DNA from: Bacteroidota bacterium
Lineage (GTDB): Bacteria; Bacteroidota; Ignavibacteria; SZUA-365
NCBI GenBank assembly: GCA_029907355.1
Contig: JARYLZ010000013.1
Location: 1 to 51,040 of the forward strand
Reading direction: 5' to 3'
Length of the DNA stretch: 51,040 nt
The stretch's first letter is position 1, and every line of letters begins with the position of its first letter. The notes under the pieces are model-generated. The model was given only the letters and a program-made list of their open reading frames with translations. It was not told the origin of the DNA and ran no database searches. Positions 26,119 through 35,424 of the stretch are shown one piece after another. A program made the translations under genes and the position numbers.

Positions 26119-27651
26119 TCAGATTTCGAACACGATGCCCTGTGCGAGCGGAAGGGCCGTCCCGAAATTAATGGTATTGGTTTGGCGCCGCATGTAGGTT
26201 TTCCAGGCGTCGGAACCCGATTCCCTACCCCCGCCCGTTTCCTTTTCCCCACCGAACGCCCCACCGATTTCCGCTCCTGACGTTCCGATGTTCACGTTGG
26301 CGATGCCGCAGTCCGAGCCCCTGCAGGAGAGGAATTCTTCAGCCTCGCGTAGATCGAGCGTGAAGATCGCGGACGAGAGCCCCTGGGCGACATCGTTTTG
26401 AATCGCGATCGCATTCTCGACACCGCCATGGTACTTGATGAGGTAGAGGATCGGGGCAAAAGTCTCTTCCTGCACAATCGCGTAATGGTTTTCCGCTTCC
26501 ATGATCGCCGGCCTCACGTAGCACCCCGACTCGTAGCCCGCCCCGTCGAGCACCTCCCCACCCGTGAGGAGAACCGCACCTTCGCTCTTTGCTCGTTCAA
26601 TCGCTCTCACGAACATTTCGACAGCCGCGTGATCGATGAGGGGGCCCATGTGGTTCTCAGGATCCAGTGGATTGCCGATGCGCAGAGCGGAGTAAGCTTT
26701 CTTGAGCGATTCCTTGACCCGGTCATAGACCATCTCGTGGACGATGAGGCGGCGGGTCGTCGTGCATCGCTGACCTGCCGTTCCGACCGCGCCGAACACG
26801 ACGGCCGGAATTGCCAGGGCAAGGTCAGCGTTCGGCGTGATGATGATGGCGTTGTTTCCCCCGAGTTCAAGAATCGTCCGCCCGAATCGCCTCGCGACGA
26901 CTTCCGCCGCGTGTCGGCCCACCGCTGTCGATCCCGTTACGGATACGAGGGGTATCCGCTTGTCGTTGAGGAGTTTTTCTCCGATCGTAGACCCCTTGCC
27001 GATGACGAGGGAAAAAACGCCTTCAGGGAGGTCATGTTCCTCGAGAACCTCCGCGACGATGTGCTGGCAAGCAATGGCCGTTAGAGGAACTTTCGAGGAA
27101 GGTTTCCAGAGGTTGACGTCACCGCACACGGCCGCGATCATAGCATTCCACGACCACACCGCCACCGGGAAATTGAAAGCAGAGACGATGCCGACGATCC
27201 CGAGGGGGTGGTATTGCTCGTACATCCGGTGATTGGGGCGTTCCGAATGCATCGTCAACCCGTAGAGTTGACGCGATAGCCCGACGGCGAAATCGCAGAT
27301 ATCGATCATTTCCTGCACTTCGCCCAGCCCTTCCTGCAGCGATTTTCCCATCTCGTACGATACGAGAGTGCCGAGCGGTTGTTTGTACTTCCGCAACCGG
27401 TCCCCAATGAGGCGGACGATTTCCCCCCTTTTGGGGGCTGGGATATCTCGCCATGTTTTGAACGCCTCCGCTGTGCAAGTGACCACGCGTTCGTAATCCG
27501 CTTCCGAAGCGAGGAAAACCGACGCGATGTATTCCCCGGTCGCAGGGGAATGGATACGGAGTTCCCCTACATCCGTTGTTTCATTCCAATTCCTACCCGT
27601 CGACGACCCGAAATTTTTCTCCCGAATGCCGAGAGTGTGCAGTACGTCCAT
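26119..27651 (-). CDS. amaB: Aldehyde dehydrogenase, ALDH7 / aminoadipate-semialdehyde dehydrogenase type
   Basis: A 510-residue NAD(P)+-dependent dehydrogenase that oxidises 2-aminoadipate 6-semialdehyde to 2-aminoadipate. Catalytic Asn160 (SAFNFPVAVWSWN), Glu262 (ILELGGNNAII) and Cys296 (GTAGQRCTTTRR) are all present. The phrase ELGGNNAII and the C-terminal GAEIGGAFGGEKETGGGRESGSDAWK are hallmarks of the antiquitin/ALDH7 family rather than generic ALDHs. ATG 27651 has a strong GGAGGG site 4 bases upstream. It lies 51 bases after the lysine 6-aminotransferase, whose product is exactly its expected substrate, so the assignment to lysine breakdown is well supported. Confidence 0.93.
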   Translation of the reverse strand: MDVLHTLGIREKNFGSSTGRNWNETTDVGELRIHSPATGEYIASVFLASEADYERVVTCTAEAFKTWRDIPAPKRGEIVRLIGDRLRKYKQPLGTLVSYEMGKSLQEGLGEVQEMIDICDFAVGLSRQLYGLTMHSERPNHRMYEQYHPLGIVGIVSAFNFPVAVWSWNAMIAAVCGDVNLWKPSSKVPLTAIACQHIVAEVLEEHDLPEGVFSLVIGKGSTIGEKLLNDKRIPLVSVTGSTAVGRHAAEVVARRFGRTILELGGNNAIIITPNADLALAIPAVVFGAVGTAGQRCTTTRRLIVHEMVYDRVKESLKKAYSALRIGNPLDPENHMGPLIDHAAVEMFVRAIERAKSEGAVLLTGGEVLDGAGYESGCYVRPAIMEAENHYAIVQEETFAPILYLIKYHGGVENAIAIQNDVAQGLSSAIFTLDLREAEEFLSCRGSDCGIANVNIGTSGAEIGGAFGGEKETGGGRESGSDAWKTYMRRQTNTINFGTALPLAQGIVFEI

Positions 27652-27702
27652 TCGACCCTCCGTCCATGCATGGTATTCCGTGTTATGGTGGCTGCAGAAC
27701 CG

Positions 27703-29115
27703 TCAAGAACGTTCGATCGTGAGAACAGCGCCGCGGATAATGTCGAGACCCTCGTCGAGAATTTCCTTCGTGACATTGAGCGCAGGCCTGAAACGGAGCG
27801 ACCGCTCGCCGCAACCGAGGATGATCAAGCCGTCTTCGTACGCCTTTCGACGAACTGCATCGCGAAAATCCTGCGAAGGGAAATCCACGGCGCAGAAGAG
27901 ACCGCGACCGCGGGGGTTCGAGAGGATACCCGGGAATTCCGCCGCCATTTCCTGAAGGCGTGCGAGAAGGTATGCACCGGTTCGTTCTGCATTTTCGACC
28001 AGCTTTTCCTCCTCGATGATCTCGAGGTATTTCCGGCTTCGGACCATATCCGTGAGATTGCCGCCCCACGTCGAATTGATACGACTGGAGACATGGAAGA
28101 CATTCGACTCGATCTCGTCGATGCGCGGACCGGCGAGAATCCCACACACCTGGGTCTTCTTTCCGAACACGAGGATATCCGGTTTGACGAACCACTCGTG
28201 CGCCCACATGCGACCGGTGATGCCGATGCCGGTTTGCACCTCGTCGAAAATGAGGAGCGCATCGTTCTCATCGGCAAGTTCCCTGAGCTTTTTGAGGAAC
28301 TCCGGACGGAAATGGTTGTCCCCCCCCTCCCCCTGGATCGGTTCAATGATGACAGCGGCAATATCGTCACCATGTTCGGCAAAGGCTTGCTTCATCTGAT
28401 CGAGTGCAACGGATTCCCGCATCATGGTGCGTTCCAGGTTTTCCCCCTCGAGCGGGAATATCGCGGCCGGTGCATCGATGCGGGGCCAATCTTGAAATTT
28501 CGGAAAGAACCGGATCTTCGTTTCGTCCGTATTAGTCAGCGAGAGCGTATAGCCCGTCCTGCCATGAAATGCGCGGCGGAAATGGACAATCTTGTGCCCG
28601 CGTTCACCGGGCAGGTTCTTGCGTGCGTTCTTCTGGACCTTCCAATCGAAAGCCGCTTTCAAAGCATTCTCGACCGCAGGCGCACCTCCCTCGATAAAAA
28701 ACGCATAGGAAAAGTAGGGTGGAATACACAGACGCGCGAACGTCTCGACGAACTGCGCCATCTCGACCGTATAGATATCCGAGTTCGAGGGCTTGTTGAC
28801 CGCTGCATGGAAGATCTCCTCACGGAACGATTCCGTGAGCATGCTCGGGTGATTGATACCCACCGGCGAAGAAGCGAAAAAGGTGAAGAGATCGAGATAC
28901 GCTCTGCCCGTGACGGCATCGATGAGCCGCGATCCGCTGCTCCTTTGAAGATCGAGTACGATATCGAAGCCGTCGACGAGCATATACCGCTTCAACGTCG
29001 GGAGTACCAGCTCGGGGGTAATACGTCTTGCCGTTTTCCCCGAAGGATGTTCTCCCCTCCCGAGAACGGTGCTGTCGAGCGGGTTACATGGGATATGTGA
29101 CGTGTGAATCTGCAT
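27703..29115 (-). CDS. lat: L-lysine 6-transaminase (class III, PLP)
   Basis: A 470-residue PLP enzyme that moves the epsilon-amino group of lysine to 2-oxoglutarate, giving aminoadipate semialdehyde. It is a close match to the Lat family (Mycobacterium Rv3290c type): the N-terminal YLDLFTFFASSPVGINHP, FIEGGAPAVENALKAAFDWK, and EPIQGEGGDNHFRPEF. The PLP-binding Lys segment VFGKKTQVCG and SRINSTWGGNLTDMVRS are also present. ATG 29115 follows a GAGGA site with 5-base spacing, so it is preferred over ATGs at 29127, 29130 and 29154. It starts a two-gene minus-strand operon with the ALDH7 dehydrogenase. The promoter must lie in the gap towards tdk. Confidence 0.93.
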   Translation of the reverse strand: MQIHTSHIPCNPLDSTVLGRGEHPSGKTARRITPELVLPTLKRYMLVDGFDIVLDLQRSSGSRLIDAVTGRAYLDLFTFFASSPVGINHPSMLTESFREEIFHAAVNKPSNSDIYTVEMAQFVETFARLCIPPYFSYAFFIEGGAPAVENALKAAFDWKVQKNARKNLPGERGHKIVHFRRAFHGRTGYTLSLTNTDETKIRFFPKFQDWPRIDAPAAIFPLEGENLERTMMRESVALDQMKQAFAEHGDDIAAVIIEPIQGEGGDNHFRPEFLKKLRELADENDALLIFDEVQTGIGITGRMWAHEWFVKPDILVFGKKTQVCGILAGPRIDEIESNVFHVSSRINSTWGGNLTDMVRSRKYLEIIEEEKLVENAERTGAYLLARLQEMAAEFPGILSNPRGRGLFCAVDFPSQDFRDAVRRKAYEDGLIILGCGERSLRFRPALNVTKEILDEGLDIIRGAVLTIERS

Positions 29116-29608
29116 GGCGTTCCTCATCATACTTGTGATCGGGGTACTGTTCATCCGATGTATGGAGTAACGTCATGCACGGGAATGCGTTCGTCGTCTT
29201 CATGAACAGAACAGTCGCTCTCGTGCTAGCAGCGGCAGCTGCTTTATTTCGCCCGTATATACGTTTCATGGCAAAGAAATATCGTGATATCAGGACGCTT
29301 TTCAAACATTCCGCTTTCGAGAACCGAACTCTGAAACACGATCGAAGGCGGGCTGAAAGGTTTCTTGCCGATCGCGTCGATGGAGGCCACTTCTGCCGAG
29401 GAAGGGAATTTCCCTATATTCATCCGCGACATCCCTCGCGGGGAAAACACCGTCCCCGGCACACAGGGACGAGACGCCAGCGGACATCAAACGCACGAAA
29501 CGATCATCTCGAAGAAGCAGGTGCTCCCTTCCGCCGGCACGCTGAGTGAACCCCCGATGGTATCGTCTCCGAAGATCGTCGGACGTCTTTCCACCCACAT
29601 TCCATACC
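29116..29608. other. 493-base gap between divergent lat and tdk
   Basis: No convincing gene. It should contain the lat promoter (minus) and the tdk promoter (plus). Visible elements: a perfect 10-base palindrome CGTATATACG at 29254-29263, and a perfect 6-base hairpin AGCAGC-GGCA-GCTGCT at 29230-29245 followed by TTATTTC. A 124-codon open frame (29175-29549, plus) has a GGAG site 7 bases before its ATG and a hydrophobic start, but turns into Arg-rich, low-quality sequence. I regard it as chance or at most a short leader peptide. Confidence 0.45.
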
Positions 29609-30208
29609 ATGGATTCGAGCGCACCATTCAACCAACCGACCGGAACAGGCTGGATCGAGGTAATCTGCGGAAGCATGTTCAGCGGGAAAACCGAAGAACT
29701 CATCCGCCGACTCCGCCGCGCCCTGATCGCGCGCCAGAGAGTCGCTATCGTGAAGCCGAACATGGACACGAGGTTTTCCGACACGCGGATCGTTTCGCAC
29801 AGCGGGTCGTACCTCCCTTCCATCACGGTTTCCACAGCGGATGAAATCCCACGGGCGATCGGCGGCGCAACGGTAGTCGGGATCGATGAGGCGCAATTCT
29901 TCGATATGCGTCTCGTGGATGTTTGCGAGCAGCTCGCAGACAGCGGACATCGCGTCATCGTGGCCGGGCTCGACCAGGATTACCTCGGCCACCCGTTCGA
30001 ACCCATGCCGCAGCTCCTCGCAGTCGCAGAATACATCACGAAAACGCTCGCGATATGCGTCGTATGTGGGAACCCTGCCAATCGCACCCAACGCGTCGCG
30101 AAGAGCAGCGCACGTGTTTTCATCGGGGCCGGTGATGCGTACGAAGCGCGATGCCGTCGGTGCTTCTCCCCCGGATCGGACAGCGTTTCATCTCCCCAGA
30201 CGACATGA
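29609..30208 (+). CDS. tdk: Thymidine kinase
   Basis: A 199-residue type II thymidine kinase that phosphorylates thymidine in the salvage pathway. The P-loop is [19 protein letters not shown]. The Mg/catalytic segment is GIDEAQFFD, and [11 protein letters not shown] and the zinc-binding Cys pairs (ICVVCGNP and RCRRCF) are visible, so the structural metal site is complete. Start ATG 29609 gives the usual short N-terminal lead. The stop overlaps the start of the purine nucleoside phosphorylase gene as ATGA. Confidence 0.95.
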   Translation: MDSSAPFNQPTGTGWIEVICGSMFSGKTEELIRRLRRALIARQRVAIVKPNMDTRFSDTRIVSHSGSYLPSITVSTADEIPRAIGGATVVGIDEAQFFDMRLVDVCEQLADSGHRVIVAGLDQDYLGHPFEPMPQLLAVAEYITKTLAICVVCGNPANRTQRVAKSSARVFIGAGDAYEARCRRCFSPGSDSVSSPQTT

Positions 30209-31047
30209 CCAGCGAGCGTGAGCCTTTCGCCGCTCTCGACCGGCGTTTCGAATGTGGATCCCGTTTCCTCCGGGAGTGGGTCGGTGGTAGCGTCGATGTT
30301 GCCGTCGTGTTCGGTTCCGGCCTCGGGAAAGCCGCGCAAGTGCTGAACGGTCAGCGCGCGATCCCAGTAGGCCGCGTGCCGGGGTACCCGCAAGGTCGTG
30401 TGCACGGACATGAAGGGATGATCCGTTTCGCGACTCTTCACGGGCACCGTACGCTGATTTTCCTCGGACGAATCCACGGTTACGAGGGATTCGATGCGGT
30501 CGATTGCGCCGCCCCGATCTTCATTGCAGCGGCGCTCGGAGCCCGAACCGCGATCCTGACGAATGCGGCTGGGGGCATCCACGCTTTGTGGAGGACGGGT
30601 ACGTTCCTTTATATCGACGATTTCGTCGTCCTCCCCATGGCGCAGCGGATGGGCGGTCCATTATCCATTCTCGGCGACGCTCGTGCCGCTTCCCGTCTCC
30701 CGGGCCGGTCCCGTATGCGTGAACTCGCTTTCGATGCTGCACGAGAGATCGGCGTTCCGCTTCACTCCGGCGTATACGGCTACTGTTCGGGTCCATCGTA
30801 TGAAACGGATGCGGAAATCCGATTCCTTCGTTTGATCGGAATCGACGCTGTCGGGATGTCGACCGTTCCCGAAATACTCGCGGCGGCGGCGCACGGCATG
30901 GAATCCGCCTCTATCAGCTGCATCACGAATGTCGCGAAGCCGGGTTCCGGTTCCACCAGCCACGAAGACATCACGACGGTTGCCGCTCGGGCCGCGGAGG
31001 ATATCGGGCGCCTCATCCATGCGATGATCGCACGTCTGCGAGCATGA
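30205..31047 (+). CDS. Purine nucleoside phosphorylase, type II (PNP/MTAP family)
   Basis: A 280-residue trimeric-type PNP that cleaves purine nucleosides with phosphate to base and ribose-1-phosphate. Family marks: [11 protein letters not shown] (phosphate loop), [41 protein letters not shown] with the catalytic Glu, GMSTVPE, and [12 protein letters not shown] with the base-binding Asn. ATG 30205 overlaps the tdk stop, and its own stop overlaps the next start, both as ATGA, making a coupled three-gene unit. An ATG at 30151 within tdk is rejected. Inosine/guanosine specificity is inferred from the Asn. Confidence 0.93.
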   Translation: MTSEREPFAALDRRFECGSRFLREWVGGSVDVAVVFGSGLGKAAQVLNGQRAIPVGRVPGYPQGRVHGHEGMIRFATLHGHRTLIFLGRIHGYEGFDAVDCAAPIFIAAALGARTAILTNAAGGIHALWRTGTFLYIDDFVVLPMAQRMGGPLSILGDARAASRLPGRSRMRELAFDAAREIGVPLHSGVYGYCSGPSYETDAEIRFLRLIGIDAVGMSTVPEILAAAAHGMESASISCITNVAKPGSGSTSHEDITTVAARAAEDIGRLIHAMIARLRA

Positions 31048-33437
31048 GGTACCGGAGACGCAACGGTCGGAAGGCGGCCTTCGCCTTCGCTCTCTTCGCA
31101 TCCATGGCAGCCGCATTACCACGGGCTGCCGCACAGGATACCACGTTCATCGACCTTGCGGAAAAGGCTGCTTTCCGGCCCGGTGACGATGAGACCTGGC
31201 GGAGCAAATACATCGACGAATCGGACGGTTGGCATTTCATTCCCGTCCCCGGCGCTTGGGAACGGTTCGGGTTCCCTCTCCTTGACGGGTTCGCTTGGTA
31301 TCGGATTCGATTCCGCATCCCGACATCTCTCCGCGAGGATTCCCTCCTCCTCGTCATGAGTGCCGTGGACGATGCCGACGAAGCCTACCTCAACGGGGTT
31401 CTCATCGGCGAAACCGGCGCATTCCCGCCTGCCGTCCGGCGCGAGCCCTACTCCCTGCGGGTGTACCCGATACCCCGCTCCACCCGGGAAGAATACAACC
31501 TTCTCGCCGTCCGGGTGTACGACCACGGGGATTCAGGGGGGATCACAGGGAGCATATTCCGGATCATCCGGGCGCGCGATCTCCCTTCCGTTCTCGACGC
31601 ACTCGTCGACCAGCCGTTTCGCCCACCCCCTCTCTTCATCTCGAACGGAGTGACGGTATCGGCCGTTGATCCTGTTCTGCGAACGATTCTCTGGATGAAA
31701 CCACACCTCTTCCATGAACTCACAGAGGATTTACGGACAGAAACGATCCTGTCGGAGTTCACGGTGATCCTGAGTGTGAAGGGAGAACGAGTCACCCTTT
31801 CCGAACTGGAGGCTGACACGGTCGAGTACGTGCGACGCACTGCAATCGTCAAAGCGCAATTCCGTGGGGGGATCGAAATCTACTGGTACCACCCTCGCGT
31901 AGCGAGGACGCGCATTCTCTGCGTGCACGTACGTATCCCCCGCACCACCGATGCAGGCGAACCGGGTTTTACGACCGTCTTCGACCGGAATTTCTGGGCG
32001 ATACGCGAGATCAACGACGACAATACTCTGGAAATCAAGCGGACGTTCGTCCTTGCGTGGAACTCTTGCTGCGAGGAATTCGCAGAACGAGACGTAAAAC
32101 GGTTTCTCGAATTGACACCGGAAGCGGGGTACCCCGTTTACAGCGTGGAAGCGGAAACCCGACGCTGGGAAACGCTCTTCGCCCAGGCCCTCTATCCGCC
32201 CGCCGTGCTCTCCGAAGAGGAGCGCGCGGTGTACGAGCAGTCGCTCGTGACGATACTCTCCGCAAAAGTACGGGAGATCGGGATGGGGGAAGGACAGGTC
32301 GTCGATGCGTTCATCCCGGACAGTCGTGCACACGCTCAACCACGCGATATGCTCTCGTGTGTCTCCGCACTCGCCCAAGCTGGGATGGAAGAAGAGGCGC
32401 TTCAGACCTTCTCATTCATCCTTCGGGCCCCTTCCGGTGCGTACACCGCTCACGACGTCTATGGGGACGAATACGGAGTCGGATATCCTTACCTCGTTAC
32501 GCCGGCATGGTATCGAGGGGACGGGACCGAGAAACGGTGGAAGCGCCCCGATAAAGCGGAGCTCTCGTTCGACGGTCCTGCGCACCTGATCACGACACTC
32601 GATGTATTGCGTTCCGCCGTAAAGAGACGCGCAGGCCTCGAAGGGCGCCCTTTCGACGATTCGACGTTTCTCGCCTCGTTCTGGCCTCTCATCTCTGCAC
32701 GCGCTGCGGACGTTCTCCTGTTCATGCGTGACGACAGCGGACTCATTCCCCATGACGACTCTCCGTGGGGAAAGGGATTGTCGCGTACTCCCGGCATATT
32801 CGCCTCGCTCCATGCAGCGGTCGCACTCGGAACGGCAGGTCGTTGGGCGGATATCATGCATGACGACACGCGCGCTTTCCTTTACAGCAGGGCGGCAGAT
32901 CACACGGCGCAGACATTCCGTGCGCTCGTCCGTTCCGCGATACGCCGGGAGACGGCAACGGATCTGACACCCCTCGAAACGCTCGTCTTCCATCCCTTGA
33001 TTATCGACGCCATTCCGCTCGACTTGTTCCCGGCCGGAAGCGAGGAAGCGGCATTCGTGTTCGACATTGTCGAGACGGCCTTTTCGATCGAGGGAAACGG
33101 GGAGCTGTACAACGCGCGTCCGGATGGCGACTGGTTCGAACGGCAAGCACGTCCCCTCATCGCGCTCCACCTAGCGCGAGCATATGCATCGGCCGGAAAC
33201 ATCCAGCGGGCGGAGCAACTCTTCCGTACCGTCACACGGATCGCCCTCAAAGGGGGCGGTTTTCTGCCGGAGCTCGTCGATCCGGTTACCGGCAACTGGT
33301 ACGGGGCGCTCCCATCCGTCGGCGAGGGTGCCGCCGAATATATCACGACGGCGGAATATATTGCCGGGGTGCGAGCACGACTGCGCGACGAGGGACAACT
33401 ACCGATACCGAAACAGGGATTTCCTTCCCCGCGTTAG
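31044..33437 (+). CDS. Secreted glycosidase-like protein: jelly-roll plus six-hairpin-type region
   Basis: A 797-residue exported protein. A signal peptide (KAAFAFALFASMAAALPRAAAQ) is followed by a beta-sandwich of about 150 residues that resembles the GH2-type sugar-binding jelly roll: GWHFIPVPGAWERFG, then FAWYRIRFRIP, VDDADEAYLNGVLIGETG and YNLLAVRVYDHGDSGGITG. A mixed beta region follows. Residues from about 390 look like an alpha/alpha toroid (six-hairpin glycosidase), with RSLF-type helices, ALQTFSFILR, RDDSGLIPHDDSPWG and EQLFRTVTRIALKGGGFLPE. The catalytic acids cannot be assigned. It is translationally coupled to PNP, an odd partner for a secreted enzyme. A carbohydrate-active role is likely, but the substrate is unknown. 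Confidence 0.7.
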   Translation: MRYRRRNGRKAAFAFALFASMAAALPRAAAQDTTFIDLAEKAAFRPGDDETWRSKYIDESDGWHFIPVPGAWERFGFPLLDGFAWYRIRFRIPTSLREDSLLLVMSAVDDADEAYLNGVLIGETGAFPPAVRREPYSLRVYPIPRSTREEYNLLAVRVYDHGDSGGITGSIFRIIRARDLPSVLDALVDQPFRPPPLFISNGVTVSAVDPVLRTILWMKPHLFHELTEDLRTETILSEFTVILSVKGERVTLSELEADTVEYVRRTAIVKAQFRGGIEIYWYHPRVARTRILCVHVRIPRTTDAGEPGFTTVFDRNFWAIREINDDNTLEIKRTFVLAWNSCCEEFAERDVKRFLELTPEAGYPVYSVEAETRRWETLFAQALYPPAVLSEEERAVYEQSLVTILSAKVREIGMGEGQVVDAFIPDSRAHAQPRDMLSCVSALAQAGMEEEALQTFSFILRAPSGAYTAHDVYGDEYGVGYPYLVTPAWYRGDGTEKRWKRPDKAELSFDGPAHLITTLDVLRSAVKRRAGLEGRPFDDSTFLASFWPLISARAADVLLFMRDDSGLIPHDDSPWGKGLSRTPGIFASLHAAVALGTAGRWADIMHDDTRAFLYSRAADHTAQTFRALVRSAIRRETATDLTPLETLVFHPLIIDAIPLDLFPAGSEEAAFVFDIVETAFSIEGNGELYNARPDGDWFERQARPLIALHLARAYASAGNIQRAEQLFRTVTRIALKGGGFLPELVDPVTGNWYGALPSVGEGAAEYITTAEYIAGVRARLRDEGQLPIPKQGFPSPR

Positions 33438-33557
33438 CCATCCCGGAAAGACGGTAGACGGGTACCGGGCGAAGCGTTCCCCATTCCAATCCATCGAGAA
33501 AATATTCCCCTGTCGTTTCCCACGAGGGGAACAAGGTCGTGATGAAATCCCAGGTTG

Positions 33558-33571
33558 ATGCACCGGTGCAT
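33558..33571. promoter_or_regulatory. 14-base perfect palindrome upstream of an outer-membrane gene
   Basis: ATGCACCGGTGCAT at 33558-33571 is perfectly self-complementary. It sits in the 215-base gap between the glycosidase-like gene and the barrel protein, 81 bases before the likely start of the latter. It could be an operator for a dimeric regulator. The surrounding gap holds no gene. Confidence 0.3.
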
Positions 33572-33652
33572 GGATAGCCTTGGATTTGTCGAATGGAAAG
33601 AGCATAATTCTCCGTATACAATCCCACGTATTCCTCATTGCCGGGTTCTCCC

Positions 33653-35383
33653 ATGCGCCCAGCCTTCCTGATTTTTTTCAAAGCGCAGGAATTTCGCGAA
33701 GATCACCTCTTCGTGTCGGTGATTCTCGTCGTTGTTTTTTCCCTTGCGACACTACGAGCCACGGGACAGGATCTCGCGAGCCCCGATCTCCGACCGTTCA
33801 CGCTGACGGGTACGCTCGTCACTTCGGCGGAGAACAATTCCATACCCGGTATGCAAACGCAAAGGCCCGTCAACACGGCGCGCCTGTACTTCAATCCGAC
33901 CGTGACGATATACGGGGTGTCCCTGCCGTTCAGTTTTCTCCTCTCGACCAACGAGCGGTCATACAACCAACCGCTGAACCAGTTCGGCGTGAGTCCGACG
34001 TACAAGGGTTTCACCTTGCACGCGGGGTACCGGTCGCTCCGTTTCTCGGAATTCTCCCTCTCGGACGCAGTGTTCCTGGGAGCCGGCGCTGAGATGCGCG
34101 TCGCATGGTTCCACGGCGGTGCCATATACGGACGCCTGCGCCGCAGCATCCGGGAGGATACCGCCCAGGGCATTCAACCCGTGTTCAAACGGATGGGATA
34201 CGCCGTGAAAATCGGATTCGGGAGCGAACAGAATTTTCTCGACGTGAACGTCCTCAACGCCTGGGACGATTCTACATCGCTCCCATCCCCACCTGCCCGG
34301 TACACGGTATTCCCGGAGGAAAATCTCATCACGGGGTTGAACGGACGCGTCGCGATGTTCGATGGAAGGCTCTTCTTCGAAGGGGAAGCGGCTGCGAGCT
34401 TTGTGACGCGCGATATGCGACAGCCCTCCGTCTCGAACGCGGAGGTCACCGCGCTCGATGCAGGCATTTTCGACACGCGTCTTTCCTCCCGAGTCACTTT
34501 TGCATTCAAGACCGCCGGTACCTGGAATGAAAAGGCCTATACGGTCCGTCTCGAGTACACCCGCGTCGAACCCGAGTTCGAATCGTTCGGGACGAGCTAC
34601 ACGCAAAGCGATCGAGAAGACATCACCATCGCGCCGTCCGTCCGGCTCTTCGAGGGGAAACTACGCGCGGGCGGTTCTATCGGCTTCCGCCGGGACAATA
34701 TCCTCAACGATCGAGGGTACACGACGCACCGCGTGATTTCCGCGATGAACATCAACTGGGCACCGTCGACGGCATTCGGGATCGATGGGCAATATTCCAA
34801 CTACAGCATGAGCAACTCGTCTGCCGCTATCGCTCTGAACGACACCACACGCATCGAGAACGTCACGCAATCATTCACGCTCTCGCCACGTTATCTCCTC
34901 ATGACGAATTCCATGCAGCATTTCTTCTTGTTCTTCCTGACACGCCAAACCTACGCCGACCGGAACATTCTCACGAGAAAACTCAGCAACAACGATGTCA
35001 CTACAGGCATGTTGAACTATTCGGGGACAATGCGCAACGGGCTTGGTTGCTCGGCTGCACTGCAATACACGGAGGTGCATACGGCCTATGCGACGAACAT
35101 CATACGCGGCGCAACCGTCGGTCTCAACAAGGCTTTCTTCAAGAATTCTTTCAGTACCGGCCTGTCCTATACGTTCAATCTGACCCAGGCGTCGACCGAG
35201 AGCGCCATCGACCGCCAACACCTCGTGACGCTCCAAGGGCTGTACCGGTTGACACGCGTAGACCAGTTCGAATTGCGCTTCCAGTACAACTCGTACCGCG
35301 CGGCAAATCCTTCTCGGGTATCCTACAGCGGGACCTCATCACGCCTCCAATACAGCCGGGCATTCGCCTTCGGAACAAAGTAA
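33653..35383 (+). CDS. Outer-membrane beta-barrel protein, unknown function
   Basis: A 576-residue protein with an N-terminal signal (LFVSVILVVVFSLATLRATGQ). The rest is long alternating strands ending in aromatic residues: LPFSFLLSTNERSYNQPLNQFG, HAGYRSLRFSEFSLS, GGSIGFRRDN, AFGIDGQYSNY and GLSYTFNLT. The final strand, RLQYSRAFAFGTK, resembles barrel C-termini. No plug or TonB box is seen. The pattern suggests a large transmembrane barrel of roughly 20 or more strands, but its role is not recognisable. ATG 33653 is preferred; a TTG at 33638 would add five residues. It converges with the GIN lipoprotein 41 bases away. Confidence 0.75.
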   Translation: MRPAFLIFFKAQEFREDHLFVSVILVVVFSLATLRATGQDLASPDLRPFTLTGTLVTSAENNSIPGMQTQRPVNTARLYFNPTVTIYGVSLPFSFLLSTNERSYNQPLNQFGVSPTYKGFTLHAGYRSLRFSEFSLSDAVFLGAGAEMRVAWFHGGAIYGRLRRSIREDTAQGIQPVFKRMGYAVKIGFGSEQNFLDVNVLNAWDDSTSLPSPPARYTVFPEENLITGLNGRVAMFDGRLFFEGEAAASFVTRDMRQPSVSNAEVTALDAGIFDTRLSSRVTFAFKTAGTWNEKAYTVRLEYTRVEPEFESFGTSYTQSDREDITIAPSVRLFEGKLRAGGSIGFRRDNILNDRGYTTHRVISAMNINWAPSTAFGIDGQYSNYSMSNSSAAIALNDTTRIENVTQSFTLSPRYLLMTNSMQHFFLFFLTRQTYADRNILTRKLSNNDVTTGMLNYSGTMRNGLGCSAALQYTEVHTAYATNIIRGATVGLNKAFFKNSFSTGLSYTFNLTQASTESAIDRQHLVTLQGLYRLTRVDQFELRFQYNSYRAANPSRVSYSGTSSRLQYSRAFAFGTK

Positions 35384-35424
35384 GGGGGCATCGTGTTCTC
35401 CCTCCCATTCCTCGCAGAGCCCTC

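Noticed and set aside
27379-29100. A 573-codon plus-strand open frame through lat and the ALDH gene
   Set aside because: The minus strand carries two clear enzymes with all catalytic residues; the plus frame has no recognisable protein.
29175-29549. A 124-codon plus-strand frame upstream of tdk with a GGAG site and hydrophobic start
   Set aside because: After about 30 residues it becomes Arg/His-rich with poor codon pattern and no known fold; kept only as a remark on the gap.
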